Shown one piece after another: positions 26,534 to 39,593 of a stretch of 64,000 nucleotides of DNA. A model generated the notes under the pieces. The model was not told the DNA's origin and did not search any database. It saw nothing but the letters and a program-made list of their open reading frames with translations. The position numbers and the translations under genes were made by a program. Source of the DNA: Echinometra lucunter. Taxonomy: Eukaryota; Echinodermata; Echinoidea; Camarodonta; Echinometridae. Within the stretch, counting starts at the first letter, position 1, and every line of letters begins with the position of its first letter. Location of the stretch: positions 25,696,319-25,760,318 of the forward strand of contig CM057165.1 in the NCBI GenBank assembly GCA_029962745.1. The letters run 5' to 3'.

Positions 26534-27535
26534 CCTCCTCGTTATCGTGCTGGCACAACCCACCCGACGTCGATAGGGTAGACGATGAGGGGGTGATTGC
26601 GACGAGGGATTTTCGATGCCGGGCTTCGATGACAGAGAATTATGACTCTGATGTTGGGTTGTTTCAAACAATTAATTTCGCTCACGACAACTCATCCGAA
26701 AAAAAAACAACAACCGACGATATCATTATGTCATCACAATATTATGAGTAATTATCATGGTTGATGCATTGTTATCTGCATATTATTCATGTTATCAACA
26801 AATGTATCAACATCATTCTCAGCTGCCGACTGACAATTCGCACATTATTTCAGTGACGAAGGGGTTTAACAGCTCACCGTCAATTTTGCCGTCACGGCGT
26901 CACCACTTGGCGTCATTTGCGTCATAAACCATGTATCGACATGAAATTGCGTCACCATCTGTAATCCATTCGAAATCAGCATTTCCCATGAGTGTATTTC
27001 TGTGCTTTATACAAACTACGATATAAATTATTCTGTAGTTTCTGTCACTTAGAAAACTAAAAGGCAATTTTATTGTTCATGTTCATATAGCGATCTTATA
27101 AACACATCTGATATTGATAGCATACTTGCATTATACTTGCAGAAAAGGACAGTGATTGACATTAGCAAAACGAGATGATATCCAAGAGAATCCTGAATAT
27201 TACTCATAGGCCAATTTCCATTTCAGTAATATTGTTTCAACAATTATTTCAGTTATGCTCACAAAATACATTCTTATAAGATATAACAAAATAATCATAG
27301 AGGATATCATTATTTTTTTTTAAATGTTGCTTCACTTATAGGAAAAAGTTTCATCATAGTTGTAGCCTTTAAGGACTGAGTGTTGGAAAAAAAAACACCT
27401 TGATCATGTTGTACTTTGATATTTCATAGCGTGATATAGGATAATGTGCTATCTTCTATATGTTTTAATCATGTTAATATCTGTGTTAGATATATTGCAG
27501 ACATGAAAGTATGTAATTGTTTTATTTCTCACTTT

Positions 27536-27715
27536 GAGGAGGCGTGATAGTTTGGTCTCGTAATCCGGTGACAAGGGTTCGAAACCAAGTTGATGCGCCA
27601 GTACCCTTTGGTAATGCATTAATTCTCATTTCCAGGTCTCTCGGAGAGGACTTAAAGCCGTCGGTCCTCTGGCTGCTTACTAAAAAGCATGCATGCTTTC
27701 TTAACAGTCAGGTAA
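27536..27715 (+). mobile_element. tRNA-derived SINE
   Basis: A tRNA-like head carries a TAGTTTGGTCTCG-type A-region and a B-box-like GGGTTCGAAACC about 30 bases on. A body follows with GAGAGGACTTAAAGCCGTCG, a segment I associate with SINEs of marine invertebrates and the Deu-SINE group. The head is not a standard tRNA: acceptor-stem pairing is missing. The 3' end is uncertain. Confidence 0.6.
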
Positions 27716-28139
27716 AAACAAACCAATAATCCAATAATCCTAACTTTGTTACATGTCAAACTGAACTTATGCGTGCGAGAAAGTCCAAGATATAGATATG
27801 AAAATGAGATATGGGAAGGGATCTTGCAGGACACAGATTCATATATTCAGTTATGTCAAACATACACTGCGAGGTGAAATACATAAAATGAAATTTAATA
27901 GAGTCATATAAGACTTTCAAGCCAGAGGTTACTTATTAAAAGCATAATGGCACTGAACACTTGCAAGAACTAGCAGAAATGTCTCAAGTTAAAGAGAGAG
28001 GGAAAATAACCGTAGGGAATTAGTTTTTCAAGAAGTAAAATAGAAACGTTTGAAAGGCGGCATGACTGGGTAAGATTATTAGCTTTCCTTTAAACTCCTC
28101 AAACTCTCTCGAAGTTTTGTTATTGTCATTTTTGTCGAT

Positions 28140-28760
28140 TAATTTGTACTTTCAAACACTTTAATTGAAAGTAATTCCTCGTTGGCAGAAAAAGTCTCGC
28201 CATTAGGAATAACGAGCATACAACCACAGTCCTCTATATTGTGCTGAGAATGGTTAAAATCGTCAGTGATCGTCTTGGATGGAGTTAATAGCATTAATAA
28301 TGGCTCATGTAACTCCACATTGGCGCTGTCTAATAACATGTTGCATTGACATTTATGATCCCAGCCGAGCAGAAAATTCCATGATTTCTTTCTCCGCAGC
28401 ACAAGTTCTCTAATACTTCTAATATGATTAGAGTCTAGCGTGTGGTAACCCGGTCAGACCAACCCACTGACTCCTAAGCGACTGCTAATTCAGCCATTGC
28501 CGGTCATGTATGGTTTCATTCAGTCCGTTATCGATGTGGTGTTAGTTGCGTTGATGTGACATGGGTATGATATGGACAGAACGCGGTGTAGCAAGGCTCG
28601 TTTGAATGGAGTTTTCCGTCATTATGATTTTCAACGGGAGATGAAAAATCACAATAATGTCGCAATAATCCTCATTATCATCATCATTTACACCTAAAGT
28701 GATCTTTGCAATGACTTTCACAGTCTTGTGTGAAATCACGCATGATAAGGCGATGGCGCG
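28140..28760. promoter_or_regulatory. Candidate regulatory block downstream of Barhl
   Basis: More than 600 bp of complex sequence without simple repeats. It includes ACTTTAATTGAAAGTAATT, AGTTAATAGCATTAATAATG, a Sox-like CATTGAC and a T-box-like TTACACCT. It lies 1.6 kb after the Barhl stop, so it could be 3' UTR rather than enhancer. The call is based on complexity and site clustering only. Confidence 0.25.
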
Positions 28761-30365
28761 GTATAGGCTAAGTGAGCTGGGCTCCGGGGAAAAAAAAGAC
28801 CATCCCCAATGCCGGTTTCTCTCGCTGGCGAACATTATGAATTGGCATGAAAAATGTAAAGAAAACAAAACGAAACCAAGAAGGCGAGGTGTTGTAAAAC
28901 TCTGCTAACAACTTCATTAGGAATTTTTAAGTCCTACTAAAAGGTCCAAAATTACAAATCAAGCATTTCTTAATAATGACTTGCTATGATTACAAAGTCT
29001 GTTTATGTTGCCTTGTATTGCAACTGAGGTAATGGTAACAGTCTTTGTTATAAGGCTTAAATGCTTTTAGTACTAACAGCAGTCTTTAGGTGGAGTATTA
29101 TCATTCTGAATATGATTTTCAAAATCAGCAACATAAGTATTGTTGTTCAATCGTTTATATTTTAGTAACATAATATATCATTAAAAAAATGAATGTAAAC
29201 GCATTTACTTTCAATCAACTCACTCCAATCCAATGGATTTCAATTTTTTTTTACCAATTAATGTTCACAGGAAAGCCAATGTCCCTTCACTATGATGAAG
29301 GAATTCCAGATGATTTGATCCATTCTTAATCGTGCAAGTAAGAGGAGCATTTAAAATGTTTTGAATCTTACAGCAATCATCATTGTATCCATGGCTACCA
29401 ATAAAATCTCCTTAATTTTTTTCTCCAGTGTGTGCAATAGGCATAGCAACAATCTACGCACATTACAATTACTGAATTTATCAGAAGTTGATTATTATGC
29501 ACACAATGTCACTAAGGACATTATTGTACTTCATAACAACTAATATCATAGACATTAAGGTGTTATGTATGTGTTTCGTTTTTAAATGTTGTGTCCAGTG
29601 ACGGTTATTTAGAAGAGAAATCTTTGTAAAAAATAACAAGGGTCCTCAAAAATGAAATCTATTTTATGGTTATGTAGCTGTAATTTAACATGTGACTTTG
29701 TCACGTGTCATGGTAAGATCTGAAAATGAAAAGTGACTATTGTCTAGGGGCTGTAAATGTTCCCCTCTAAAAAGAAAACATTCCAGCTTGTTTTTAACAT
29801 ACATTCTATCATGTAAAAATGAAAATGAAATTACGTTAGGCTACAGCACCATCACTTTGTTTCAGCATTCGAAATTCGTTAGCTATTTCTATTTCTCATC
29901 ACTCTTAGCAAGATCAATGATTTTCTTTAAATTAGTGGATTAATAGTATAAAAGTATAATATGTGATAACTGTTGTGAAATGATACTATTGAATTTATTT
30001 CTTTTTGTTGCCATTCTGAGAATGGTCATGTGATATATTTATTGTGTACGAGCAAATGAAGTGTATCCAGTGTGTATATACTTGCATTGTAAGATTACAT
30101 AGTGATCTAGATCTGTAACAGAACTTCAAGAGCAGTCAGATTTTTGTATAAAATTTGTGGTTATATTCTTGGTTGAGTGTATAGAAAGATTCTCTGTTTC
30201 CCCATTCTACCTGTTGTACAGTACTACGGATCTAAATTAAAATTAATTTAAATGAAGAACACTAAACAGCAGGTACTGATTTTTAAACGTTGTACTGGGT
30301 GCAGAACTTAATAGAGCTTTGCATACCTAGGAATGTTCTCGTGAAGTGAGAAATGATGTAAGAGA

Positions 30366-30406
30366 TGATGAGGAGGAGGAGGAGGAGAAGAAGGAAGAGG
30401 AGGAGG

Positions 30407-30441
<35 letters not shown>

Positions 30442-30663
30442 AATGATAGCGAGGAGGATAATGAGGATGATGATGGGAAGAGGAAGCAGTGGGGAGGAGG
30501 AAGAAGAGGAGGAGGAGGAGTGGAAGGAAATGTAAATGGAGGCAGAGGAGGAGGAGGAGAAGAAGGAGAAGAAGAAGAAGAAGAAGAAGAAGAAGAAGAA
30601 GAAGAAGAAGAAGAAGAAGAAGAAGAAGAAGAGGGAGAAAAAGAAGGGGAGGAGGAAGAAGAA
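30366..30663. repeat. GAN trinucleotide microsatellite
   Basis: GAG, GAT and GAA trinucleotide runs in sequence, with a pure GAA block at about 30566-30630. Three overlapping frames read as poly-Glu/Asp, poly-Arg or poly-Lys; the minus strand reads poly-Leu. None is a gene. Confidence 0.97.
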
Positions 30664-30932
30664 GGTTTATCAACAAGGTTTCCATCATTTGTCTATAATC
30701 AGGCCAATCGATGTTGCTGACAAACTAGAGGAACAGAAGGCCTCATTTTCACCGCTTATCATCGATGATACAATCTTTACATGCGCATGACGACGAATGA
30801 GTAGATGATTTAAAACGGTAATGTAAAGAAACATAATTCATGTCATTAAACGGAAGTATAAGGGCAATATATACCAACAATGGAATGTATTAAACTGGAT
30901 GTAATACAGTCAATATAATTATGTCAATTCTT

Positions 30933-30938
30933 AATAAA
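30933..30938 (+). terminator. Possible Barhl polyadenylation signal
   Basis: AATAAA is followed within 10 bases by a T/GT-rich element, the arrangement of an animal poly(A) site. If used by Barhl the 3' UTR would be about 4.4 kb, which is long but possible. The alternative is a chance hexamer in AT-rich DNA. Confidence 0.3.
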
Positions 30939-32639
30939 GTTATTTTTTTGTTTTGAATAATATTTTATTCCTTCCTCTTGAAATCAATATCACATTTTCA
31001 TGGAGCAATCACAATAAGTCACATGTAGTTGCTTATATACAAGGAAACTGAATGAAATACATTTATAGTTATTTTGCAAACATACTGTTAAGCAAAGTGC
31101 CCTCTACGATAAGTGTAACAGTAGGTAAGGCTTGGCCAACGCACGACTTGGGGAAAATGTTGAGAACTTAGAAAAAGGGAGGGCATAGCATGATACAAGA
31201 AGAAAAGAAGGTAGGAAAAGGAATAGACGGAAATAATTTTAAAAGAAAAAAAAAAGAACAAAGAAGGTGAAGAAAAGGTGAAGAAAAAAAAAGAAATATT
31301 GTGGTAGAAAAAGGAAGAGGAAGGGTTGAACTGAAGGACACTGGAAAAGATAGATCAGGGAGAGAAGAGAAAAAGGACATAAAGATCAAGGGACATAACA
31401 GATGAAAAGGGACTACGACGGAGTTCTCAAGATAATTATAATATAACCAAATTCATAAAGGTATGCTGTCCAACTCATCTGCACTATACCCCCATCCCCC
31501 TTTCCTTCTCTCTCTCTCTCTCTAACCGGAGTCATGCTAACAATGTTTGGTAATTATACTGAAACTCCTCGGTATTAACAAGATAAGGTTAGAAGGGCTA
31601 CTTAAATATCTTCTTGACGAGTCAAAAAACAAATAGGAATATTTCTAGGATATAGGATAAATCCTGTCCTGAAATGTTTGGCAAATATCTCGAATTCGAG
31701 GTCGATGTAGGTAAGTCTATGCCGTATTAACACGGTCGCTAACTAACTTGTCTGTTGTGTAATCAACTGAACAATCGACGAAAATCCATGCATATTGATG
31801 TCCTCTTTTCTTTCAAAATGATTTATCACAGACATCTCACAAATAGCAAGTAATGGAAAGATATTTCAATTTCCTTTTCAAGGCGGGGATAGAGATCAGC
31901 AATTTCGCTCGGAAAATTAAAGATGGCCTGATTATGAAAGGATATCATTGTGGTACAGTCCACGTACATTGGAATAACATATTTCCATGGCCGATTTGCA
32001 AGTGAAGGTGTGTGATAAAATGATTGCTTTTGTGATTAAGGTATGAAAAGGTCTGTTTATGGAATTTGGGTGTGATAAGTCTTTCACATTAAAACAGAAC
32101 GGATGGTTTGATTCATACTTGGTCTTTCAGCAATCTGAGATGATTTGAGTAGATAAACCATAATTTGCGTTCATATTATTCTCACTTCTGATATGAAAAT
32201 TGTCCTCATACTAGTTAACTCTCACTCTCTCTCTCTCTCTCCATTTTTCTACATTCTCAGTCATCTATGATATCTCTCTGTTTTGTTTTGTCACTCATTT
32301 AATCTCTCTTCTTTCATGTCCCCCCCCCCCCCTCCAGTTTTTCTTTTTCTTCTCTCTCTCTCTCTCTTGCTCTCCTGGGATTTCTTCTGAATGTATATAT
32401 ACCTATACTCTTGTAAACTGAACTTGAACTATGAAACAGCCTCCATATGATTGAGGAGGAAGAAAATATTTCCCCTACTTCTCCCAACGTGATCACAAAC
32501 AAGGGCTCCAATCTTCAGTGATATGTACAGAAGTGAGACATTATGACATTTCAGAATGCCATATTTCAAACCTTTCTTTACTTCAAATTGCTGTGCCTTT
32601 AATCAATCTTACTCCTACAACAACATAAATAATTATTAA

Positions 32640-32995
32640 ACATCTTTGATACACGTGGAATGCCACATGTCTGATTAATTAGTGTGTATCATTAACTTGC
32701 AGATAATCAGCAAGTTATTGACAATAGTTTGTTATCTCTTGATCAGCTGTTATGTGTTAGCGAGTCGCAAATATTTTGTACAACTTCATCGGGATTATGA
32801 ATTTTGTTGAAAACGTGAACCCTGCATTGTGGTATGATTCACGTGGGATGACGCACTTATTTTTCATCATTCATTATACGCCATCAATTCAAAGTAAAGA
32901 CGATTATTCAATTACTACAGATAATGGATTATGATATGATCAGCAGCGTTCATCATGACGTCAATCATAGAATCAAACCTGGTCATTTTGTTAAA
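32640..32995. promoter_or_regulatory. Candidate enhancer between Barhl and DDX31
   Basis: Compact cluster of diverse sites: CTGATTAATTAG, ATCAGCTGTT (CAGCTG E-box), CACGTG, GATAATGGATTATG (paired GATTA-type sites), ATGACGTCA (CRE) and several CATCA/TAAT words, in repeat-free sequence. Atonal-type bHLH factors acting through E-boxes are known regulators of Barhl genes in other animals, so the E-box is noted. Function here is inference. Confidence 0.3.
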
Positions 32996-34332
32996 CCACA
33001 TCTCTGTGAAAAACAGATGACAATGGACAACAATTCAGACCTATTGAAATAATCCGCTCTGTACTTATGTAAAAATGTGTTTTAATCTTATATTTTCTCA
33101 AGAGACACAGCATTTATGTGTGTATGTTAATTCAGGGCCTTAAAGGATAACAGTGTTTAATTATTGACAAGGTTACCCTGGGTAATATAAGATAAATAAA
33201 ATGAAATGAAAACTTTAAAAAATTGTACAGGATTATCAGGGTACAAATGAATTGTTCAATATATGAATATGAGATGAGCAAAACCAAACTTATCTTTTAG
33301 TGTAAGACAGAAAAAAAAACCACAAATAAGAAAGCATATTCAAAGCTGATATTGCAAAGCAATTGGTATTCAAAGGTACCATATAGTTCCTACCTTGCCA
33401 TACTGTAAATGACTTTTACAGGTGGTTAAATTTGGTAAATCAAGGATCTTTGGATACCAAAGCCATCTACTTGGACTCAGCTCTGCATGCAATGTTGTAT
33501 CCCATTTCTCTACATAAAATTGTTTCTCTTCTCTGAATCTAAGTTGAAAGTGTACTAATCATATTCTGATTTGTGTGTTAGGAGTTCAACCTCACTCTAC
33601 TGTATTCAAAATATGAACTTCAAATATTACTTTTATAATTAGGTACTGCAAGCTCAAATATACTCTCACTAAACAAAATCAGGAACTAATGGGTAGACTA
33701 GTCAGTGTATGCATACGCAGGCCAAAACTGGGGTGTTTGCGGAACTGAACAGCCATTCAATATGGTCTTATTTCATTCTTCATTCTCTTCAAGCTCCCTT
33801 AACCCTTAGAATGCCATGTAAAGATATTTGGCTGGTTATTTCATATGTATCAGCTATACATGTACACCCCTTTTTGTTCAGGTATTCGGTACATTTTAGT
33901 CAGTGAATTTCAATGACTTTCCTCCAATCTAAATTTACAATATGAACTTGAAATAGGTAGCTGTGCCTGAACTTGCTTCAGTCTTATCCTCTTTTTTTCT
34001 ACACACAAGCCAGGAAATACTATTTTGATATCAATGTATGTGTACACTATTTAAGTATTCTGTAGTGTCATAAAGAGTGTCACATTGCATCTCTTTCTCT
34101 TTCCTCAATCCATAACAAAATCATGGACAAAATTAATCTTCAAATGACATCATCATTTGGGATCAAATCCTCTCTCCTCCTACTTCACATATTTTCCCCT
34201 TATGTCTGTTGGCATCCAGGCAATGTCACTAATGTACAGCATTATTACTGGAAACAATATCACATTGTGTCTCTTTCTTATAACCGCATCACCTTAAAGA
34301 AACTCATAGACAGGAGTTATCTTAAGTCCGCA

Positions 34333-34480
34333 TCATGTCTGTGGGGTGGGTTGTTTCTCTTTCTGCTTTAGTTTTCTCCTCCTCTTCTTAGCATCAGCTT
34401 TCTGTTTCTTGGAAGGCATTAATGTTGATTCATCTAGACCACTGTCAAACTCTGATACACAGCTCGTCTTCATGCTGTTC
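34333..34480 (-). CDS. DDX31: DDX31 exon 16 (probable terminal exon)
   Basis: Acceptor TCTATCCAG and the single leading G complete the CAG codon left open by exon 15. It encodes [18 protein letters not shown] and a basic end with [12 protein letters not shown], stop TGA at 34335-34333. Basic composition and phase fit a DDX31 tail, but it lies 13.65 kb from exon 15 and has no strong sequence match I can recall, so the link is inferred. Confidence 0.6.
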
Positions 34481-37400
34481 CTGGATAGAAAAGAGATAGA
34501 TCGAAAATAAAAATTAGAAATGCATCAGAACTTTAAAAATATACTTAAGACATGTTAAATCTATGTATGTTATGGGAATTTATGGGAGAGATTTCTTACA
34601 AAAGAATGTGTGCTGTGCTCCAAGCTTTGGGTAATCAATAGATTTTCAAACATGTTAAGAGCTTTGAACATTCAAGAATTGGACTTAATTCAATGTATGT
34701 AAAACAAAGCAAATTTCTGTTGATACGGACTATAAAGCCACTATGATTCAAATTAAATTATACACACCATTCTGAACTTTAAAAATACATAGATCTGTAT
34801 TATTGCTCACTAAAAACTTGACATGCTCTGCAACTAATACAGCCAAGAGCAGAATCAAATGTATCACTGATCCATTTTCTTGGTCTTTACTCTTTACCAA
34901 TTGCAATTTCACTCTCCTAAAGAACTCCACCACCAATCTTCTTACATTAGACAACTTTTGAGTTCTCTTCTCAATACCTAAGCATTTTCTCCTATAGATT
35001 GATTTCTTGTTTTTCAGTTTATGACTCTCTTCTCTCTGTATTTCTCTCTTTCCCCTCTCTCTTACATGGCTATAAAATACCTACACCCTCTACTTTCATC
35101 ACAGCTCAAAAATATATCTCTTTCTGTTCCATCTTACTTGAAATTTCTACCATGGCACCTGTGTATTTGTGTATACATGTATATGCATATGTTTGATAGT
35201 CCCAAATGGACTCTCCTTCTCCTCCATGTCCAAACTCCTTTCTTGTATCTATAAATTATTTTTTCTCTTGGCTCTGTTCTTTTTCTCCCACACTCTCTCA
35301 TTCCTCTTTTGCATTCTAATTCAATCACAGCTCAAAGTCATCTCTTTCCTATTCATCTTATATTAAATTTCTATCTACATTGTATACTTGAATATTTTGA
35401 TAGTCCCAAATGGACTTTCCCTTTCCTCTATGTCCAAATACTTCTTTCCCCTATATGTAAAATATTCCTTTATCTCTCTCTCTTTCTCTGTCTTTCCCTA
35501 ACCAGGCTATTCCCCTGAGTGACTTCCCACCCTCTGGGTACTGTTAACCTGAGCCAGTGGTTCCCGTTCACCATGGTATTGGTGTCAATTGTTGCCTTAG
35601 TCCAAGTCCCTCACCAACAAAGTGCAACAAAGACAGCTCCCATTGTCACTACCTTGTAAACCTAAACGCCGCTACACAAAGCCCACGTAATCCAATGCAT
35701 AAATGTAATGCGCACTTTTGAGAAAAACGAAAGGCAAAAGGGGAAATCCCCTCCAGCTAAAAGTCTCTCTTGTTATGGTTCAATTTCCATTTTTTTTTTT
35801 TTGATGGAGAGAAAAAAAAAAACAGGAATCAGGTGTGTTGGTACAGCATGACGAAATGTATAGATATATATATATATTAAAAAACTTGGGGCAGAAGACA
35901 GAGCCCCCCGAAAAGAGGACGGGAAATTTGCGAGTAGTTTATATCCGAAGAAGTTCAATTCTCTCTCCTCCATGTCTTAGTATATTACTTACAGCCTCCA
36001 GGCAAAAGACGGAGGAAGATACAACTTCCATTGTGAGTTGCGTCAATGTTATTGTGTAATCTGAAACATAGTTACTGCATTCCTTTTGATCTAAGCATCT
36101 ACACCACACAAAAGCAAGACAAAGGATACGGGATATATCATGACTTTATGTAAAAACTAATCTTCTTCTGCAAGGTGCATCAAGTTTAGATTAAACAAAA
36201 GCAATCCTACACTTGCAGAGATGGACAATATAAAAGCAGATTTCAAGGAATGAATATAACAGAATATAGCAATGATAATGTTACATACATCATATTTCAA
36301 ATCAGATATTTTGTTAGAAAAAGTGGTCCAATTTTAACAAGATTTTGACCAAGAAAGGAGAAAAAGACTTGTTTGCTTCAGTTCAAAATCCCACTCTGAT
36401 TATGTCTGTTTTCCAATATTATCTCTCCTTTCTCCCCCCCCCCCATCTCTCTCTCTCTCACGCTCTCTCTCTCTCACTCTCTCTCTCTCTGTCTCTCTCT
36501 CTCTCTCTCTACATGTAACCTACTTCTTCTCTTCCTGTGAATCCAAACTTTACAGAACCTTTTGAATGAGAACAAACGGACAAATAAGAAAATGAAAAAG
36601 TTTGCAAAAGAATGCACAGCCGTATATTTTCCCACTCTGGTATTATGGAGGTAGGCAGCAAAGTAAAAGCAGTAAACAAGTTGACGAATAAACAGGTTGT
36701 ATAAAGCTTTTCCAGGATTTATGTAAGAAAAAAAAGTGTAATTCTAATTTTTACATAAGACAGAGAGATGCAGTCTAGGGGAGAGGAAAGACAGAGATAC
36801 AGAGAGAGATAGACAGAAAGACATATAGATAGAGGGACAGAGAGAGAGAGAGAGAGAAAGAGATACAGAACAGAGATTCAGATTGTGATTTATGTAGCAA
36901 GGATATCAAAAATCAATAAAAGTCAAGCAAGCATAAGAGTTGTTTCAAGATGTAGAAGGCATGTGCAAAGAATTGAGTGCTTGTCAAAGAAACCTATTCA
37001 AGTGCTGACAGGTACAAAACAAGAGATAAACATTCTAACCTTTGTAGAGAAATCGAACAACGCTTGCCACCATTTTAATGGGGCAAATTTACCGGTCTAA
37101 GGATCTTTAAAGGGGGTACTTGACAGGTCTTTAATTGGTGGCCGATATACTCTACAGAAAAGGCTGAAGTTTGAAAGTAACAGACGTATTATCAGAAAAG
37201 TGACATGTGTGTGGAGTACGGCTCACAGCTGTTCCAACCAGCGCCATGTTGTTCTTATGACTTTCTTGCGTCTGGTCTGTTTCTCACCCTGGCTGCCTGG
37301 CAAATTGGAAACACCTCCAAGTTCAATCGAGGAGATGGGGAGAGACTTGGCTTTGGCTTCTGGTAGCGGAAAATGGCCTTGCTTTGTCACATTGGAGCCC

Positions 37401-39546
37401 TAATACACGGTCTTAAGCTTGCCCCGGGTTGTCCATTGGTACGTGGGTTACGCAAACAAAAGAAGGGGGCTTGGACGCAGTGCCAAAACCACCACAGAGA
37501 GGGGGTACAATAGAAGAGGGGGAAATATCAGCAGCTAATCTCAGGCAATCTGTTATCATTGAGACTGATGGTGATGGTGATGGTGGTGGGGTGAGAGAGA
37601 GAGAGAGAGAGAGCGATGTTGAGAATAACTGGGAGAATATAGAGAGGGAGATGGAGAAAGAGAGAAAATAGCAAGAAAGAGAGATAGAAAGAAAAACCTG
37701 GAAAGAGAAAGTGAAAAGGTAGAAATAAGAAAAACAAATACCATTAACATAGAAAGGAAAAAGTACAAGAGAAAGACACAGAGAGACTGCAAGGGGGGGG
37801 GGGGGGAGGCAGAGAGGAAAATTGAAGAGATGAGAGGAGACAGAAATGGGATCACAAAACTCTGGATGAAAAATGAACAGTAACCATCTGACAAATCATG
37901 AAAATCTACTAAAATGAAGATGGAAAGATCATCTCATTACTCAAAACACCAAAGGAAAATGTAAAAAGTTTCAAATACTACAGCCTTTTAAGTTACAGAA
38001 ATTCAAAAATACTAAATGGCAGTAGAATATTTGGAAAAGAGTGAGAGAAGGAGAATGGGAGAGCTGGCAAGAGAGTAAAGAGAGAGAGAGAGAGAGAGAG
38101 TGGGAAAGGAGATGTCATGCATAGATGAAAAGGGGGAATAGATGAAGACAGCAAGAGGTAGATGGAGAGAGAAGAGAGAGAGATGCAGAACTAAAGAAAT
38201 AATGAAATTGGAGAATATAGTACATCAGGCATCAAAATGGTGACATAAAAAAGGTAAATTAGAGAAATAGGGGGAGATAATGAGTAAGGAATAATGGCAT
38301 GATTGTAAGTTTCTCTATGGCAGGCGCTGGTTGAAAGGATCTTAATCGGCAAACGATATGACGGCATAAGGGCACCGGGGAGTGTTGAATGGGAGACTAA
38401 TGGCATAATAACAACTCCCATTTGTCATGGGGATCAGAACTTAAACGCCGCTCTGCCTCTCGGACCGTGCCTAGCCAGCCCAGCAGGAATAGCAATCAAT
38501 GGAGAAACCCTGCGATTAGAGATGACTTTATAAATGCATTGCACACAGCTACCACAAAACAAATCCCCGCCACGAAGTACTCCCTCATTGCTCCCCCAAA
38601 TTGGAGACAAAATAGCAACGCATCTTCCCTCGAGAGCGCAAATCCGCTAAATTCGCTGAATTTGCTACATTCTTCCAAGCGCGGAGCGATTCTCTCGCTC
38701 CGTCACGAAATTCTTGAAATACCTTTCAGCCACGATAAAACTGATAATATCTGGTTATCGCCTTCATCACATTATGCCACTTAGTTCCTGCCCTGCATGC
38801 AGCATTAGAGGAAAGAATAGAAACCACATGAAAAGGAAAATAAATCAAGTCTTTGATAATGAATATTGCACTTAAATACAACGGCCTCTATGAGAGCCTT
38901 GACATAAAGAAGGTGTGGTTAGACAAATTTCAATGCCAAATTAAAGTGAGTGTTTTGACAACTTGAATGAAAATGACAAACATGTATTATGAATCAGCAC
39001 ACCACACATCAATTCATTTTAATCAAATCAACACGCTATCAATGAAATGAGATATGTACTAGTATACTCGGTATTGGAATGGTATAAAGAAGGAAAAATG
39101 ACAAAATCCCCATGTACTGCTCCTCTAATTTTCTGAGATTTACTTTGTTGCAGAGTCAACAAAGAATAAGTCTTGCCAAAGGTCTATCTGGCATTCCAAT
39201 TGTGCTGCCACTATTATCTACAACATAATTTAGGCCCTTCTCAACAGAGATATTTACTTCAATTTATAATCATTACATGACAGTAACTGTTTCTAAATCA
39301 ATATACAAACCATCTTCTTTTGCTATGATGAGAGTAGCTTAATTAATTAGGATATTGGAAGCAAAGTGATATCTTTTAGTTTGCATGGTATAACAACACC
39401 AAAATATCAGCAAGTAAATTCTCTTCCATATAAGCTTTTTGTCTTTTTGTTATTCAAAAAGATATTCATTGCATAAATTATAAGCAGGGAAAGTAGATTT
39501 AGGAGGGGGAGCTAGGAGCGCAAAGAGGAGAGACACAGAGAATAGC

Positions 39547-39593
<47 letters not shown>

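Larger units (their letters stand above)
26534..34332. other. Barhl-DDX31 convergent intergenic region
   Basis: The region lies between the 3' ends of two convergent genes. Both 3' UTRs must start here, but their ends cannot be fixed by eye. A strong candidate + strand poly(A) signal is at 30933. The region also holds a SINE, a GAN microsatellite and two stretches that look like regulatory DNA. No protein-coding exon is supported. Confidence 0.7.

Noticed and set aside
27536..27610. Possible tRNA gene
   Set aside because: Has a B-box-like GGGTTCGAAACC but no acceptor-stem pairing or proper anticodon arm; fits a SINE head.
30308..30720. Long Leu-, Glu/Asp-, Arg- and Lys-rich open frames
   Set aside because: All are readings of one GAN trinucleotide repeat.
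38422..38784. 120-residue open frame
   Set aside because: No recognisable domain and unrelated to DDX31 splicing; treated as candidate regulatory DNA instead.
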